Source: Agelaius tricolor
Taxonomy: Eukaryota > Chordata > Aves > Passeriformes > Icteridae
NCBI GenBank assembly: GCA_023055355.1
Contig: JALJCS010000004.1
Location: 24,836,744-24,900,743, forward strand
Direction of reading: 5' to 3'
Length of the DNA: 64,000 nt
The notes under the pieces were generated by a model. It searched no databases. It saw only the letters and a program-made list of their open reading frames with translations, and was not told the origin of the DNA. Numbering within the stretch: the stretch's first letter is position 1; each line of letters begins with the position of its first letter. The position numbers were made by a program, and so were the translations under genes. This document shows positions 47,668-61,710 of the stretch, piece after piece.

Positions 47668-49602
47668 GTTAAGGTCTCTTTATCCCAAGCGGATCTTACA
47701 AAATGTAATGTTAATTCATGCACTGTATTCATGCACTTGCTAACAAGTCTGATACCTCTCCCAGTAGAGGTAAGTCTGCAGTGCAAATTTGAGGCATGAC
47801 TGCTGTTCATGGAAGCATCCATATCACAGGTAAGGCAGTAAAGCTACCACAGAGCAAGATGAGATACATTCAGCGAGTACCCAGGAGCTGAGATACGGGG
47901 TACCACAACTGTGCTGCTAGTCTGCAAAACATTCAGTAAATCAACATCTAGATAAACTGCAAAACCATCTCTGCATACACTAGCACTGGTTAGTGTTAGT
48001 GAGCTACTGATCTCAAATCATACTGGACTAAGAGAAGGGAAAACAGACTGAGATATATGCCCATGAGTGCACTCCATGGCACAGCTGGTACAGGTGTACC
48101 CACCATAAAGAGCCACACTCACAGTATGGCATCTGCTCTGCCCTTCCTGTTGCCTGCTCCATGATTCTATTGGGAGCCCCAGGAGCAATTCTTCAAGGAG
48201 AATGGCAGGAAGTGGTGGAGCACTGAAAGAGAGAGGTACCTCCGTGTGAAGGGAAAACTGAAACATTGCTTTAAAAGCATTTCAAACACCTACAGTGGAC
48301 ATCTTTCTGAATGGTTACTGTTCAGCTAACAGCAGCAAAAAGAGCAATGAAGCAGCAAAGTGGGACCTTAAAAAGCACAGCTGTTCCCCACCACTGCTTG
48401 TTGTGCTGATCTGCAACCAGGTGAAGGTTGCTGGCAGCTCAAAATCCAGCCTGACCACCTGGACAATTAATTCATTGTAACTTCCATACCACTTGCAAAA
48501 AAGCCACATCATGTCATTGCTGTTGGAGCTATGCATATGAGAAGATGAATAAATTATACAGGGCTTTTTGAATGCATCTGTGCAATCAGTGAGGAGGAGT
48601 TACATAAGGCTCCTCTTCCTGGTGAAGGGGAAAGTGCCTTTCTTCAGCACAGTTCATCCAGGGACAGGTTCTGCATAGGAGAGTAATGACAAACTCTCAG
48701 ATACAGAAAATAAGGTGACAGTTTTCTCTACAATTCTCAAAAATTTCTTAGAATGGCCAAATCCTAGAGCCTATGGAAAGCTTGAGCAAAACAGCTTTTA
48801 GGACCTCAACAGGCACAAGTAAAACTTTAAAAGCATTGCAGCTGCAGGTCCCCTGCAGGTTGTGCAGTCCTAGATTCTTTTGCAAAAAAGAAAGCCTAAA
48901 AAATGTACACGTACACTTACAGGGCCCAAATTCCATACTAACATAATTTGTACTCTGGCAGGCAATGTACAACCTTTCCAGGATGCAGGAGTGGTAAGAC
49001 GTGGCTCCCATGTCGAGCAATCTTAATAACAACCATTTTGGTAGAGCTTCCCACAGAGCTTCCTGCATTCACAAACAAAGAGAAAATTGTTGGGTAGCTT
49101 GCAGACACACGAGAGCAACCTTACAAGAGCACCTACAGTGCAAGGAGTGTTCCAGAGACTACTTCACAGTGCACAGTGTACAGAGCAGCTAGTGGTATCT
49201 CATGGCTAGTAGCAGAGACAGACTTTTTTCCCAATTGCTTTAAGAAACCAACAAAAGAAGGACAGAGGACTGGCAGATGTCTCAAGACTTCTGCTTAGTG
49301 TTTGGAGAAGGAGGGAAAGATGCCTCTTTCAGAGATGCCAGTGGGAATAGTTTTATCTCCAAGTGAAGAATAGGGGCTGTGCACACACTGAACTGCAATA
49401 AATGTATGATGTTTATAAAAGAAAATGTGCTGTAAAGCATGTTAGCCCAGTGAAAGGCATTTCTCCCCTCACCTCTGCAGGGGGTTATAAGTACCAACAC
49501 AGACAATTACCATAACTCAGCTACTTTTGATATGTCGATTTAAGAAACAGCTTTGTGTTTCCCAAAGCGCTAATCTGCAGTTAAAAAGTAACTCTTCTCA
49601 CC

Positions 49603-49640
49603 TGTGTGCATGTGTGCGTGTGTGCGTGTGTGTGTGTTTG
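49603..49640. repeat. (GT)n / (GTGTGC)n microsatellite
   Basis: TGTGTGCATGTGTGCG and similar words pass into an uninterrupted GT run. CpG steps are kept inside the repeat. Confidence 0.9.
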
Positions 49641-51285
49641 TATAGTTACACACTTTTTGTGACACCTGTGTGACAAAAGAAATCATGTAGTACCCAGCTG
49701 TTCTGGGTACTAATAAGAACTTTCCTATACAAAACCCCTGTGATTGCCACTGCTTTTGCTGATTTAGAACCTTTGTTCTGATCCCATTCTATAGCTGAAT
49801 GCCTGGTTTAACCTGCTGTAACTCTTCTACTTTTTTATGAATCAAGCTGGCAAGAAACCAGATTTCAATGTTCATTTCCATTGCTATTTAAAAATAAGAG
49901 AGAGACGTTCACTAAAAACATCTCTGCTGCCTGTGTCTTCTTGCAGATGGATTCCAACCACTGATCAGAAGCCAGTGGAGCAGCAGATATGGATTGTAAA
50001 GAAGTCTGTTCATATTTCATAACTGGGAGGATGCAGCTTTCTTCCTATGTGTTTGTAGCTTAGAAAGAAAAAGCCAACAACAGCAATAACAGTAATAAAA
50101 ATAACCTAGTATGGACCAGAGGCCTATTAGAAAAAAAAAAAAGTTAAGTCATCTCTCTACCTCTGTCTCACACTCCTCTTTCTGTCTTGAGTTCCTTAGT
50201 TTCTTTTTTAATTTATTTTACTAACTTGACAATAATTATCAAAATATAATATCAGCATACAATAAGAACCTACTTTCACAGGGAGCAATAAGAATCCAGC
50301 CACTATTAGGCATTTGATTGATTGTTTTACATATTTCTAATTCTCTGAAGGGAACAGAGAAGCATTTCTGCATTGCTCCTCTTCCTCCTCATTTTTGCTC
50401 TGCAGTCATTGACGCAGGGGACTCCAAAACCTGCAGAGCTCTCTGCCCACTGTAGTGCTGACAGACTTACAGTCAGCAGAGTGCTCTCACCACAGCTCTT
50501 GCTGGCACAGCAGTGGGCTGCTGCTGCTCACCACTGAAGAGCTAGCACCTCTCAGGGTAGGCACAAGGCTGAGTATCCAAGGCACAGCTCTCTGTGAAAA
50601 AACACAGCTGTCAATTATGAAATACCACTCTGAAGAGGGCATCTGGAATAACAAGCAACTGTTATAAGCTCTCAGCTTCTGAAAGGGTCAGAGAAGAACT
50701 AGATGATCTTCGCATAGTAATTGTAAATGTAGTTTATCCCACCACTCCAGAGCAGATAGGCTGAGGCTGGGACAACTGCTAGCAGTTATGCAGGAGCTCT
50801 CTGGCATAAAATTGAAAAGCAGTGTGGCTGCAGCTTGTTGAATAAGAGATCAGACAAGCGTATGAGCAGACAGGTGAAATGAAAAAATACTGTCTTGGGT
50901 GACTTTCTTCAGAGATAGGAGGCTAAGAAAATTCTTTTAATGTACTAGGTCGATGAGACAAATGGGAAACCACATTCTTGTTTACAGATATCAAAGCTAT
51001 TTTATTTTTCCAGTCAATTTAGTAATACTGTCTGTCTCTGTGTTGCTTTTTCAACAGTAATATGTTTCTCAAAGCTGCTAATGCTGTAAACTGGCTAACA
51101 AATTTGCATGTGCCAAGACACTCTCATTAAGACAAGGGGAAGAGATTTGCTAGTCAAATTAGTAGGACTTGAAAGCATAGCAGGCCTGGCATTTCCTTAT
51201 GCTTAGTCTTCTAGGGAGGTAACAATCTCTTCCTTACTGAAGAGATAAATGTATGGAAAAATTCTATAAGTGTAACGGAACATGC

Positions 51286-51366
51286 AAGGAAAGGAAAAAC
51301 AAAAAGAAAAGCAAAGGGGGAGAGGAAAGGAAAGGGAAAGAAAAACAAGGAAAATGAGAAAAAAGG
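51286..51366. repeat. purine-rich (GGAAA)n low-complexity tract
   Basis: About 80 bp of nearly pure A and G on the plus strand with repeated GGAAAGGAAA and GAAAA words. Such tracts can adopt unusual helical structures. The Lys/Arg/Glu-rich open frame starting here is compositional. Confidence 0.9.
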
Positions 51367-54300
51367 ATTTTCCAAGCATAGAATTTATACCTATGCAGTT
51401 AGTAATAAAATTAGTATTGCCAAAATTGGAAGTAAGTTTGAACTTTCAAAGGAAATTAAATTTTTTAGTCACCAGTGCTATATTTAGAACAAAAAACAAC
51501 AACAAGAACAAGAAAAGATGTGGTTTATCTCTCTGCAAGGCTCAACTGAAGATTAATGTAGTTCTACCTATGTTCTAAAACAAACTTAATATTTTTAAAA
51601 AAGATGATGTTGAACATCGAAACAGAGAATGCAAATAAAATAAAAATATGGAAAGTGAAACTATAGCTGAAGTACTAATATTAGGCCAAATTACAGAGTA
51701 TTTAATAAATATAATTTTGAAGGTATCTATTATTTATTTACAAAGCATGCTTTATACTATGCAACTAGAAAATAGTCTGAATAGTACCTCTACAGAGAAA
51801 AAAAAAAAAGAAAAATGCAAATCCAGTCACTAGGCTGAAGTTATACGATGATTAAGGTCACATTTGCACAATAGCAGATCATCTGGCAGAGGAAAGCTGA
51901 GCTGGACCAGAGGGAATGCATGATTCCCATTTCTGTTGACTTAGCCAGCAGATGTGACACTGTCTATGGAAGACAACTGAAGACAGCTCTGGTGGAGAGA
52001 CCAATTCAGTACTTTGCTTTACATGGGTAAGGTTTTGGACTGGATTTACTGCAACATGACCACTGCCTAAAAAACCCCTTAATATCACAATTTTGAACAA
52101 AAGAATAGTTAAAAACTTGGTTGCAAATGGGACACAACAGAGGCCAGCTGTACAATATTCAAATGAAATGAAAACTTAGTATCTTTATTTAACAGTGTAC
52201 CTCAATTTTCAGGTTTCTCAGATGAATAAAATCTCACAGAGCTCTTTGGGTGGACTTTTAACAAGCTTTTAATACACTGCCCTTTTAATATACTGCCATA
52301 TGCAAAATTAGGTGATATAGCAGGGTGTTGGACTGAAGATTATTCATAGTCACATGTAACAGGTTTTGCAGCAATAAAAATATAAATGATAATCTGATGA
52401 TGATTGGCTGTTTGAGAGAATTTCTGCTGAAAATCATGGTGAGTTTATTAAGTTTTTAAAAAGTATCATGTCTTAGACAGTTTATGTCCTTTACTGATGG
52501 TATTGTTAAGTTTATACATGCTCTAAACATTTAGTCCTTGCCAGTTCCCACCTGAGCTTTTTGTCCTTATCCTTTCTTAATACCCACAGGAAGTAAATTT
52601 TCATCCCTAAGGAACAGTAAAATATTTGATAGGGAGAGGGGATCTTACTGTAAATTGTATGCCTTTCAGCGCAGTTGCACAGCTCAGTGGTTGCTGCATT
52701 TCTCACTTGCTCTGCTGTACAAGGAAGTTTTACTTTGTTCCTGTATCACTACCCACAATGCATCATCAGGTTGATGGCAATTTATGTACACCTGATTCCT
52801 TATTAAGTCTGATCTCAGTGAGGTCAAGGCTAATCTGTTCTAACATCTAGACCTTCTGCTTTTGTTTAATATAGCTCACTGAGATTAAAATAGGATTAGA
52901 GCTCATCTGATCGGGAGAATAACCTCTGCAGATGAACTCTTCTACTGTTCTTTTGAAAAAATCACAACAGTGTCTTGCAGTGGCCAGATATATAGTTTCT
53001 ATATATCAATAGACAAAAGACATTTGGTTGTTTTTTCATTTGTCCCTGTGATAGTTTTGAAACTAGACTTATTATTTCCTAGAGTCAGATCTAGTTGTTA
53101 CTATGCACATGGAATTCATGATTATGGATTTCAAAATGGGTCATTTTCTCATTCATCTCAATGCATTTTCAGTTCACTACAGCAGTAAAACTAAAACAAA
53201 TTGAAATGAATTAATGGAAACTGTCAAGAGGAACATTTAATAAAGTTTAAATTTTCACCTATTTTATTTCCAAGTTTGAATTTTACATGTTCTTTCTTCT
53301 TCAAGCACATGCAAATACTAACTGTGCAGAACTAAGATGTTTTCACTTCATCTTGGTTCAACATCTACATTATACATAATCATGGAAAAAAACAGGTCTA
53401 TGTTATCCAAAAGATATTATCCAAACTTCATGTGTGATGAAACCAAGCATAAGGATTGTCAAAAATTTAAACTAATAGTACTTTTTTGTGGGTTCCCACC
53501 TCCCCCCCAGTATGTTCAGTAAAGCCATTCTTCTGCAGTATTATCAATCTTGACACAGAAAATTTTATATTAAGGAATAAGAATTTGATGTGAGCATAAA
53601 AGTGAAGCGAAAGGAAAAAGAGCAAAATTATTTGGTCAATGTGTTCTCGTTATTCAGATTCTAAGAAATGCAAAAAAATATAACTGTCAATGATTAGGAT
53701 TATATAAAATATCACAGGTAGCATGCAGTGAAAATATCAGCAGGGAGAGAGTTCTGAAAATGTTATTTTTGCACAGACAGGCTGCTTGGCTGCTGTCCTA
53801 GATTTCAGCCTGCTCTAGGTGGAGGTCATGCTGTGGCTAAAGTATTTAGCAAGGTCAATCTGACCAGCTCAGTATAAACCTGAAATAACTCTACTGAAGT
53901 GTAGAACAAGAACAACTGAGAAGAGAACATGGTATTTTTGTCCTGGTTGCAGTACTACTATCCATATTAGCAATGATCATTGGTGCAGGATGTTTTCTTT
54001 TGGGTGATGTTATTTCTTAATAGCAGTCTGAGAATCATTCTGCCACCCTACCTTCTCTAGCAGTTAAGTTTTTGTCCTACTTGGGTATCCAAGTGAAGGA
54101 AAAACCTCTTAAATGGCAGAGGTGAATACTAAAGAGTTGTTTGTGTTCTTAAAAAATTCTTAGTGGGAGCAAGAGAAGATGCCTTTAATGATCTGTGTTA
54201 ATTACATTTTCTAAACTGTATGGGGTGAGCTCACATATGCTTTTTACTTCAAGAGACAGAGCAGCAATTGAAGGCATCATGTATCTCCCTAAATGAGAAT

Positions 54301-57300
54301 GTATGATGATATCAGTATCTTTCCATAAAGGTTCAGATTTTTAATCTGATCAGCAAATTCATAGTTTATAATGTAAGAGTATGCAACTATGTGAAAACAT
54401 GAACATAAAAAGAAGCAGCATTATTGCATATCTGAAAAATAGAGTTTAGACTGCTACATGACTGCTTAAACAAAGTCTTTCTTGCCAGATACTCTACAAC
54501 GCATCTTACTGTGTTTCTCATGTAGGTGCAAGTTTGATTTCTCCATAATGAAGACAGAAGAGCACATGAGCATTGAAGCTGCATGTGTGCGTAGGGAAAA
54601 TAATATTTTTAAAGCTAAAGCAGTAATCACCTTTATAATCAGGAGCTGAAAATGCATTCTGTGTTGTATATCACCTTGAAATTATTTCTTAAGCAACCTT
54701 TCTTGGTTGCTTCCTGTATGTTAGGAAAAGCAGTGCAGTTTTGTTTGCTATGTTTAGAAAACATAAACATCCTGCTCTTCTAACTCAGTAAATACGGTCT
54801 TTTTTTTTCCATATACACAGAAGAACAATTTTATTTTGTAAAAGCAAGAATTGCTATGCCGATGGTGTTGCACAACTACAACTAAAGTGAAAGGTCTCAT
54901 TCTTAACTTTGTTATCAATAAAATAAATTTAATTTTTTCCTGTGCATCAGAGGTTCTGCCCAAGCCAACACCAGAAATACTTACATTGCATATCAGGAAA
55001 ATTTTGGTCCCTTTACAAAACTTTGGCATTGTTGACTGGAATTGCAATAGTATTCTAGCACCTCAGAGACACCTTTTGGGAAAATAGATCACAGACCCCT
55101 ATGAGATTGTTTACTGAAGTTTTTCTTGCCAGATACTGTACAACTGATGATGTCTGACTGTGGGATGTTGTAATTTGGTCCTCAGTTTAAGTAATTGGTG
55201 GGAAGGTAGATGTCATAATTAACAGACCCTGCAGAAACTGGTTCAAAAATGTTGATGGGAAGTCATATAGGAATAAAAAATCAGCCAACTCACATGACAT
55301 TTGATGTCAGAGTGTGAAGGTAGTACTGTTAAATGGCAAGACAGCACCATTAAATCACATCATGCCACTACAGAGGTTTTTGGTAACATAAATTTGAAAA
55401 TGGGAATATGTTGTTAAACTGTGGTCTGGAACCTGACAATTGGAAGAATTATGATGAAATGAGCAAAGCTGCACGCAAGCAAAAAAAACCTATTTGAATT
55501 ATGGGAGCTGCCACATATTTATAAAGCTATGATAGAAACCAATGATTGGAAATCGTAGGAGTTTCATGTAGACTTATTGAAAGAATGACTTCAGAAGAAA
55601 GGGGAAGAGACAAGCTATAGCACATGGGAGAGTCCAAATTTGGCAACACACACATCAACACAACTCAAAATATCAACTGCTATAGGAAAAGACTAAATTA
55701 CTACCTCCCGAAATTCCCAGCAACTGGATGAGATACTTAGAGACCAAATGTAAAGAGTTAGAAAGCCTAATTGTATTTGACAGTGCATATCATAAAATGT
55801 TAAAGTAGTATTATGCTTTGGAAAAAACAGGTATGCTATTGGAGCTGAAGCTTTAGGAAAATTTGGAAATCTCATGGAGGTCTGTTGTAGTGGTTGAATC
55901 ATCGTGCAGAAAAACATGCATGCTTCCAGACCTTTGGGACCTGCAGCAATCTGTGGTTGCTGGTGTTTGCAAAAGTGCAGTCCTGTGGGAATTCACAGCA
56001 GCCCAATGAATGCCTAGAGCTGGTTCCCTCTGCCTGTGGTACTCTCCAACATGCCGTGCAGCATCCATGGGCCAGGACTTGCTCCTGTGAGGAGCAACAA
56101 GGAAGCAGGACTGGTCCCTGCCTCACGACTCCCCTCCTCAAGACCTGTGCCTGCAGGCAGCTCACCTGCCCACAGATCCTCAGCACTGCCCCAGAAGCAA
56201 TGCCTGACAGGGCCATCCCAACACCAGCTGTGCAACACCACTTGGCAGTTCAGGCTAATTTTCTATGGGACATTTCCTCCTCGTGACTCCATTTCATTCT
56301 TCATACATAGAAGAAGATGTAGATATGTATATACATCCACAGAGCACGAGGTACTGCATGAAAGCAGAAGCACCCTGGTCATTAACCTCTCTCTCTGCAG
56401 TCCCTTTCTCACGTTTGTGTCTTTTACTCACCTCTAAAACTCATGGCACATGTGCTCTGCTTACTTGCAGGAAATCTAAGTTTGATGAAGAGCAGATAGA
56501 TACTGTTTGGCTCTCAAGTATGCTGATTTCTTAAGAGAACACATAATTTCTGCTCAAAGTAAAGTTTCAGCAAATTAACTCTATAGAATCTGAGTTTAGT
56601 ATGCCTACATAAGAAGTTTAATTTTGGGTTTTAAAATGTATTAATCACCCGTCCAACAAAATTACAGATGGAAGGTAACTGATGAGAAAACAAATCCAGT
56701 GAATAATTACACTTCCACCTTCTGTTGCCAGCAAAATCCTTTGTTTCAAAGCAGCCAGATTTTTTCTCTGTCACTCCCCCAAAATAAAACATCAAGCTGG
56801 AATAAAACTGAGTACCAACTAGATTGGCAGGAGTTAAGCACCACACAAACCCCTGGCAATTTAGGTGAGTCCCACAACTGATTCATCCATTTTGAAATCT
56901 TGGACTAGCTAGGCCACAGATTAAACAAAACAAAACATTTTGTTTTAATAATCTTCATTAAATTGTTTTATTTATTTGGGCCCTTTAGAAGGGACAGAAA
57001 TTACTCACAGATGGAACAATTTTGCAGAAGTAGATTTGGCTCTTACAGTTTGCAGACAAGCCCACACAAGCCACAGAATGGAGCTAGTTCCATTCTAAAG
57101 GCACCTAAACCACAAATCCTTTGTTCACTACGTTAACTCTTACACTGACCCAAGTGACTTTCAACCCTGCATGTGTCTATTCCAAGCTTACTTCCCACAG
57201 CTAGCATTCCTCCTCAAAATGTCCCTCCAGCAGGCGCAGCCTCTGCCAGACTATGATTTTTGCCTGTCCCAAACCTTTTTGCATTGATGCATATGTACTT

Positions 57301-60300
57301 TGATACAATAAAGCAAACAGCCTGCATGCAAGGGATAAGATTTGAAAGAGTAAATTTCCATGGAAACTACGAAGCATCAATGCTCATGTTAGCAAAGGCC
57401 ACACAGATCTCTGAGACACATGTAGGGCATCTACGAATAATGAGACCCAGCCTTCTGTGCCTGAACACCACTGTTGGTGCTGATTGACCCTACAAGTTCT
57501 TGATGCACTTGAGGAATGAGAATGTCCCTTTAAAGGACAAAGAAAAAGAAATTTGTCCAAAACATGTGGATTAGCAATTTGGCCTTCTTTTGCTGGGAGG
57601 AATATCTAGTCTTTCGCTTGAGCAGTAAGTTTCAGCCCACAGCCACCTTTCTCCCCAAATCATGCAAAATTGCTGCTTAATATGATATTCTGTCCATTCA
57701 CTGTTTTTCCAAGAAGGTCTGACAAGAAATTTATTGCTGGAAAAAAAAACAACTCATACTGTCATAGGTGCCCAGTAGATGCACAGAAATCAGCCACACT
57801 GTTCTGAAATAGCTGTGTATCACCACATTAATTTCCCGCCTGTTCTTCCTAAAGAAATGACAGAAGTGTACATTACAAAAGGTGAGAAAACTTCAAGAAG
57901 GAGCTAAAGCTTTCATCTCAAGGCATCCTGCAGTAGATCTGAACATGTTCTTTCAGTTTTTAGGTTGTTCTTCTCTTGCTGTATCCCAGCAAGATGACTC
58001 AAAAAATCTTTTGTTCAGCAAGGGTTGTCAATCATTTGTGCTACATGTTTAGAGAGAGAGGACAAGTTTAATGGACTTTCATTACCTGGGCTCTGCTGCA
58101 GCGGTTCCCAGGTGCATGGAGAGTACCACAAGGCACCGCATTGCTTTCTTGGCTCCCTGTTGCCTACAGGCACAGTATACAGAAGCAGACTTCTTTTACA
58201 AGTGAAGAGAATGCCCTTAGCACTAAACATTTGTGTCTCAAATTCTCTATGCAGCCCATACTAAGAAAATCTACTGTTTCAAACCCTAAGACAGAGCCTG
58301 TGTGCAAAAAGTTGCCAGTTGATTTTGTGAAGAGTATCATGTTTCTCATACTTTGATGAAAAGCTTGCCCTTGTAGCACCAGCTGTAGTAGCATAACTGA
58401 CAAAAAGTCTGTAAAGTCACTCTCCTTTTACCCACTTGAGAGTAGTCAACTTTAGCTCAGCAATAGCATTGATTAGTCCCACTTTCACTTTCTCAGAAGA
58501 CAAAGTTTAGCTAAACTGATGGATCTAATGTTGTTACTGTCAAAAACCAAGTTTAAAACTGGTTTTAAAACATTACATGGTCAATGGCATACCTGCCTCT
58601 TACAAGTACAGACTTTCACCTGCAGAAATGATCATGGATGTGTGATAAAGGCTTCATAAGAATTTGTTTAGCTTACTTTCCCTAGCTGGTGCTGAGAAAT
58701 ACAAATCTGTAGTACCAAGATTATAAGGGAATCAACGTGCATTTTATAATGCTTGGCTTAATTTTAACTGTGTGTGTAAATGTTAAGTCTCCTTTGACCT
58801 GGGGCATGGTGCATACCATTTACTATTAAATGACAAGAGATCATAAAAAGGCTACTCTTTCCCAGTGATTACACAAATCAGTAAAGATGTTTACTCATTC
58901 TTGGCATTAAAATGGAGCTAAACTGAATACATTTTCCACTTATATGTAAATTTCATGTCTTTTAAACACAGCTAAGGAAATAAACCAAGATGCCTCAAGC
59001 CAGTGAATGTCAATGAGGCAGTCCAAAACTGCCTGAAAGCAGTAGTAAAAGATGTTTGGAGCAGCACATTCTCAGATCTTTTGGCAAAAAATACTTATCA
59101 CTGGAGACTGCATTCAAGGTAGCACTGGCTATTTAGTATTTAGAGGGAGACTTTTAGGTTCTGCAGGAACTGATGCTGGTGGTCCAGCTGCAGAGAGTTG
59201 CAAAAGTCAACATCTCTTAGATGTGACATAGAACAGAGGTTCTTAGCACTAAAGATCACATATCTGGCAGAAATTAACCCAACAAATCCAGATAAAGTAA
59301 TTGTATCTGTCTTCTTTAATTGTTCTTAATGGAATGAACATATTACAGTGATCTTTAGAATGTCTAATGGGTGATGCATTTAAGCTTTTTGAATATTTAA
59401 GCCACCTTCAAATTATGTTTCACTTGTTTATTTCTACCTTAGTCTGTGCACTAGACTGCATCATAGCCAAGATGGAATAAAAAACAACCTAACCACTACA
59501 TAGAGATAGTTGCAGATCTCATTTTTGTATTTTGTCTTAAATTTCAACTATAGAAACAATTCTCTGCAGTTTCTCTTGGACTACTGTGTTGGTATGGTCT
59601 GTTTTTCTAATTCTTAAAAAAGCTACTACAGCAGATAAAAAAGATCACTGCTCTTCATTTGCGATCAGAATCATTCTACAGAATACAGGTTTGTAAGCCT
59701 CAGAAATTTAAATAGATTTTGGGATGTATTTCTCCAAAAATCTCTTAATGAATGAGGAAGATTACACACACTCAAATTATTAAGGTCATGACAGAGAGTC
59801 TTCAATTTTTAAAAAAATGTGTGTCGTCTTCAGAAAATTTCTCAAATCATCAATTTATTTTGGTTCAAATTTCTATCTTATATTCTGGTTCCAGATCCCA
59901 TTGTTAGTTTGACAGGTCTGGCTTTTTTCTTTTCATGGCACTAATTCCTTCATGCTGCTTTAAATCGTTCTTTAACCTTACTCTACAATTCAAGATAGCG
60001 CAACTCAGTGCTTTGACCACTACCAAATACAAAGCCCGCTATGTCAGCTGTTCTTTGAAAGATTTTTGTTCCTTTTGCAACCACTGCGAATTTTGAAATT
60101 CTGTCAATAGATGGGGTCTCCTGTCTACTGACCTGGGCATGCATTAGTCCATGATATAAGCACTTTCAGTGCACATCTGCAGGACTCTTTAACTGAGCAA
60201 TGCTAATTGGTGCTACGCACGCAAGGACCTAGCAATGTAAGCGGGAAATGACTCATGAATTTCTTTTCTTTTCATTGGCAATGTCAAGGGGTTAGCATCG

Positions 60301-61575
60301 ACTTCAGTCATAAAAAGATTTTCTTATCTCTTTCATTTTGCTTCCTCTGTACTCCAACTCTGTGCATAGTTAAGCATAGTTCATAAATTCTCACTGTTTC
60401 AAACCTCACTATTTGAGGACAATTTTTACTTCATATTTACTTCCCTGAAATAAATCCAAAAGAATGTAAGAATTTACCTGAAAACTAGATTACTGCAGAG
60501 ATGAAGACAAATAACTTGTAATTCACTGAGTGCAAGAATATAAGTACAGAGAAATGGTAGAAAAAGGGAATTTCTGTGTGATGATCCAGCAACAAAGACA
60601 ATTTAGTTTGTGAGAGGAGTATTGTCAGTGGGAGACCTTCCCTTTCGGCTCTTTCTGGCCAATGACCTAGTCATAAATATATTGTGTGAGAAACCAAGAT
60701 TGTAGCTAATATCAAGTTTCACCTCTGCTCCTGAGGCATTCCTCAGTATTAGAAGTCACTGTGAGCTGAGGCTTTAAGCAATGTGAGATGTGGAACTGCT
60801 GGGCAATTGGCAAGGATGCTGGAGTTCATCCACCAAACCTACAACTGTTCCTAACTCTGCTGACTTGCCACCTTGCAGGTGTTCTTATAAATGGGGTTGG
60901 TAGACCACAGATTATAGTGAAATAAACATTCTTGTTGATTTCAGGGCAGCTCACTGGGGTTACATTAGATACAAGGCACTTCAGAGGAGCAACTTTTCCC
61001 ATCTGAAAGAGATTATAATGTGAAAACTAAGGACATGTTGGTCCATACTGCTGGGGTTTTTTGGAATTACCATGTAATTAAAAATAATCATTTGTGTATA
61101 AAATACCCAGATTTTTTTAGTGGAATTCAATAATGATATTCCACAGAGTATTTTCTTCTCTCATAGCACTGTTGTGTTATGTTTCACTTAGGCTGTTGTG
61201 GCTCTGCTCTGAGCTGGTCCTCTCAAGCCTAGGTAAAGAGAAGGAAGATTTATACCTTCATTGAATTAAACTGTCCTTTAAGGAGACTAGCATGTTATAA
61301 TGACAACATTTACAATTGCCTTATGTCTGAGTAGTATTTTAAATATTATATTAAAAAAAACACGTAATTCAGTGTTCTGAAAACATGGCCAAAAATCTTC
61401 TGTGTTTAAAGTTATACTCAGTTTAGATATTATTATCACTTTATTCACTAGCAGAAACTGGTATTTAAAAAAAAAAAGCAGTTAGTTTTAGCCTCCTTTA
61501 TAAAATTGTTCATGGTGCTCATTGTAACTGTGGAGTATACAGGTACAGTCCCCAGATTTCTCATCTTATTTATTT

Positions 61576-61710
61576 TTAAAAACAAACAAATAAAATAGAT
61601 TAAAAAAACCCAAAAACAACAAACAAAAAAAAAAAAATCCCAAACCAATGAACCAATGAAACAAACAAACAAAAAAACAACCAAAAACCCCAACCAGAAA
61701 TAAACAAGAA
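61576..61710. repeat. A/C-rich (CAAA)n low-complexity tract
   Basis: About 135 bp of A and C on the plus strand with AAACAAACAAA words and a 13-A run. The minus-strand translation looks like a multi-pass membrane protein only because of Phe/Val/Cys/Trp codons in T/G-rich sequence. Confidence 0.95.

Larger units (their letters stand above)
47525..61575. other. long unique stretch without a supported gene
   Basis: About 14 kb without recognisable exons or abundant repeats. It includes a 17-T run (47651-47667), a GT-rich repeat (49603-49640) and a purine-rich tract (51286-51366). There is a GC-richer block at 55.89-56.29 kb, and possible conserved stretches lie at 58.74-59.05 and 59.93-60.30 kb. 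ORFs of up to 133 codons overlap on both strands at 56 kb and look fortuitous. Confidence 0.55.

Noticed and set aside
50685..50710. GAACTAGATGATCTT, a word typical of CR1 3' ends.
   Set aside because: No CR1 sequence continues on either side, and the ATTCTATG terminus is missing.
51282..51578. Lys/Arg/Glu-rich frame that could look like a nuclear protein.
   Set aside because: It begins in a purine-rich low-complexity tract and its composition follows from that.
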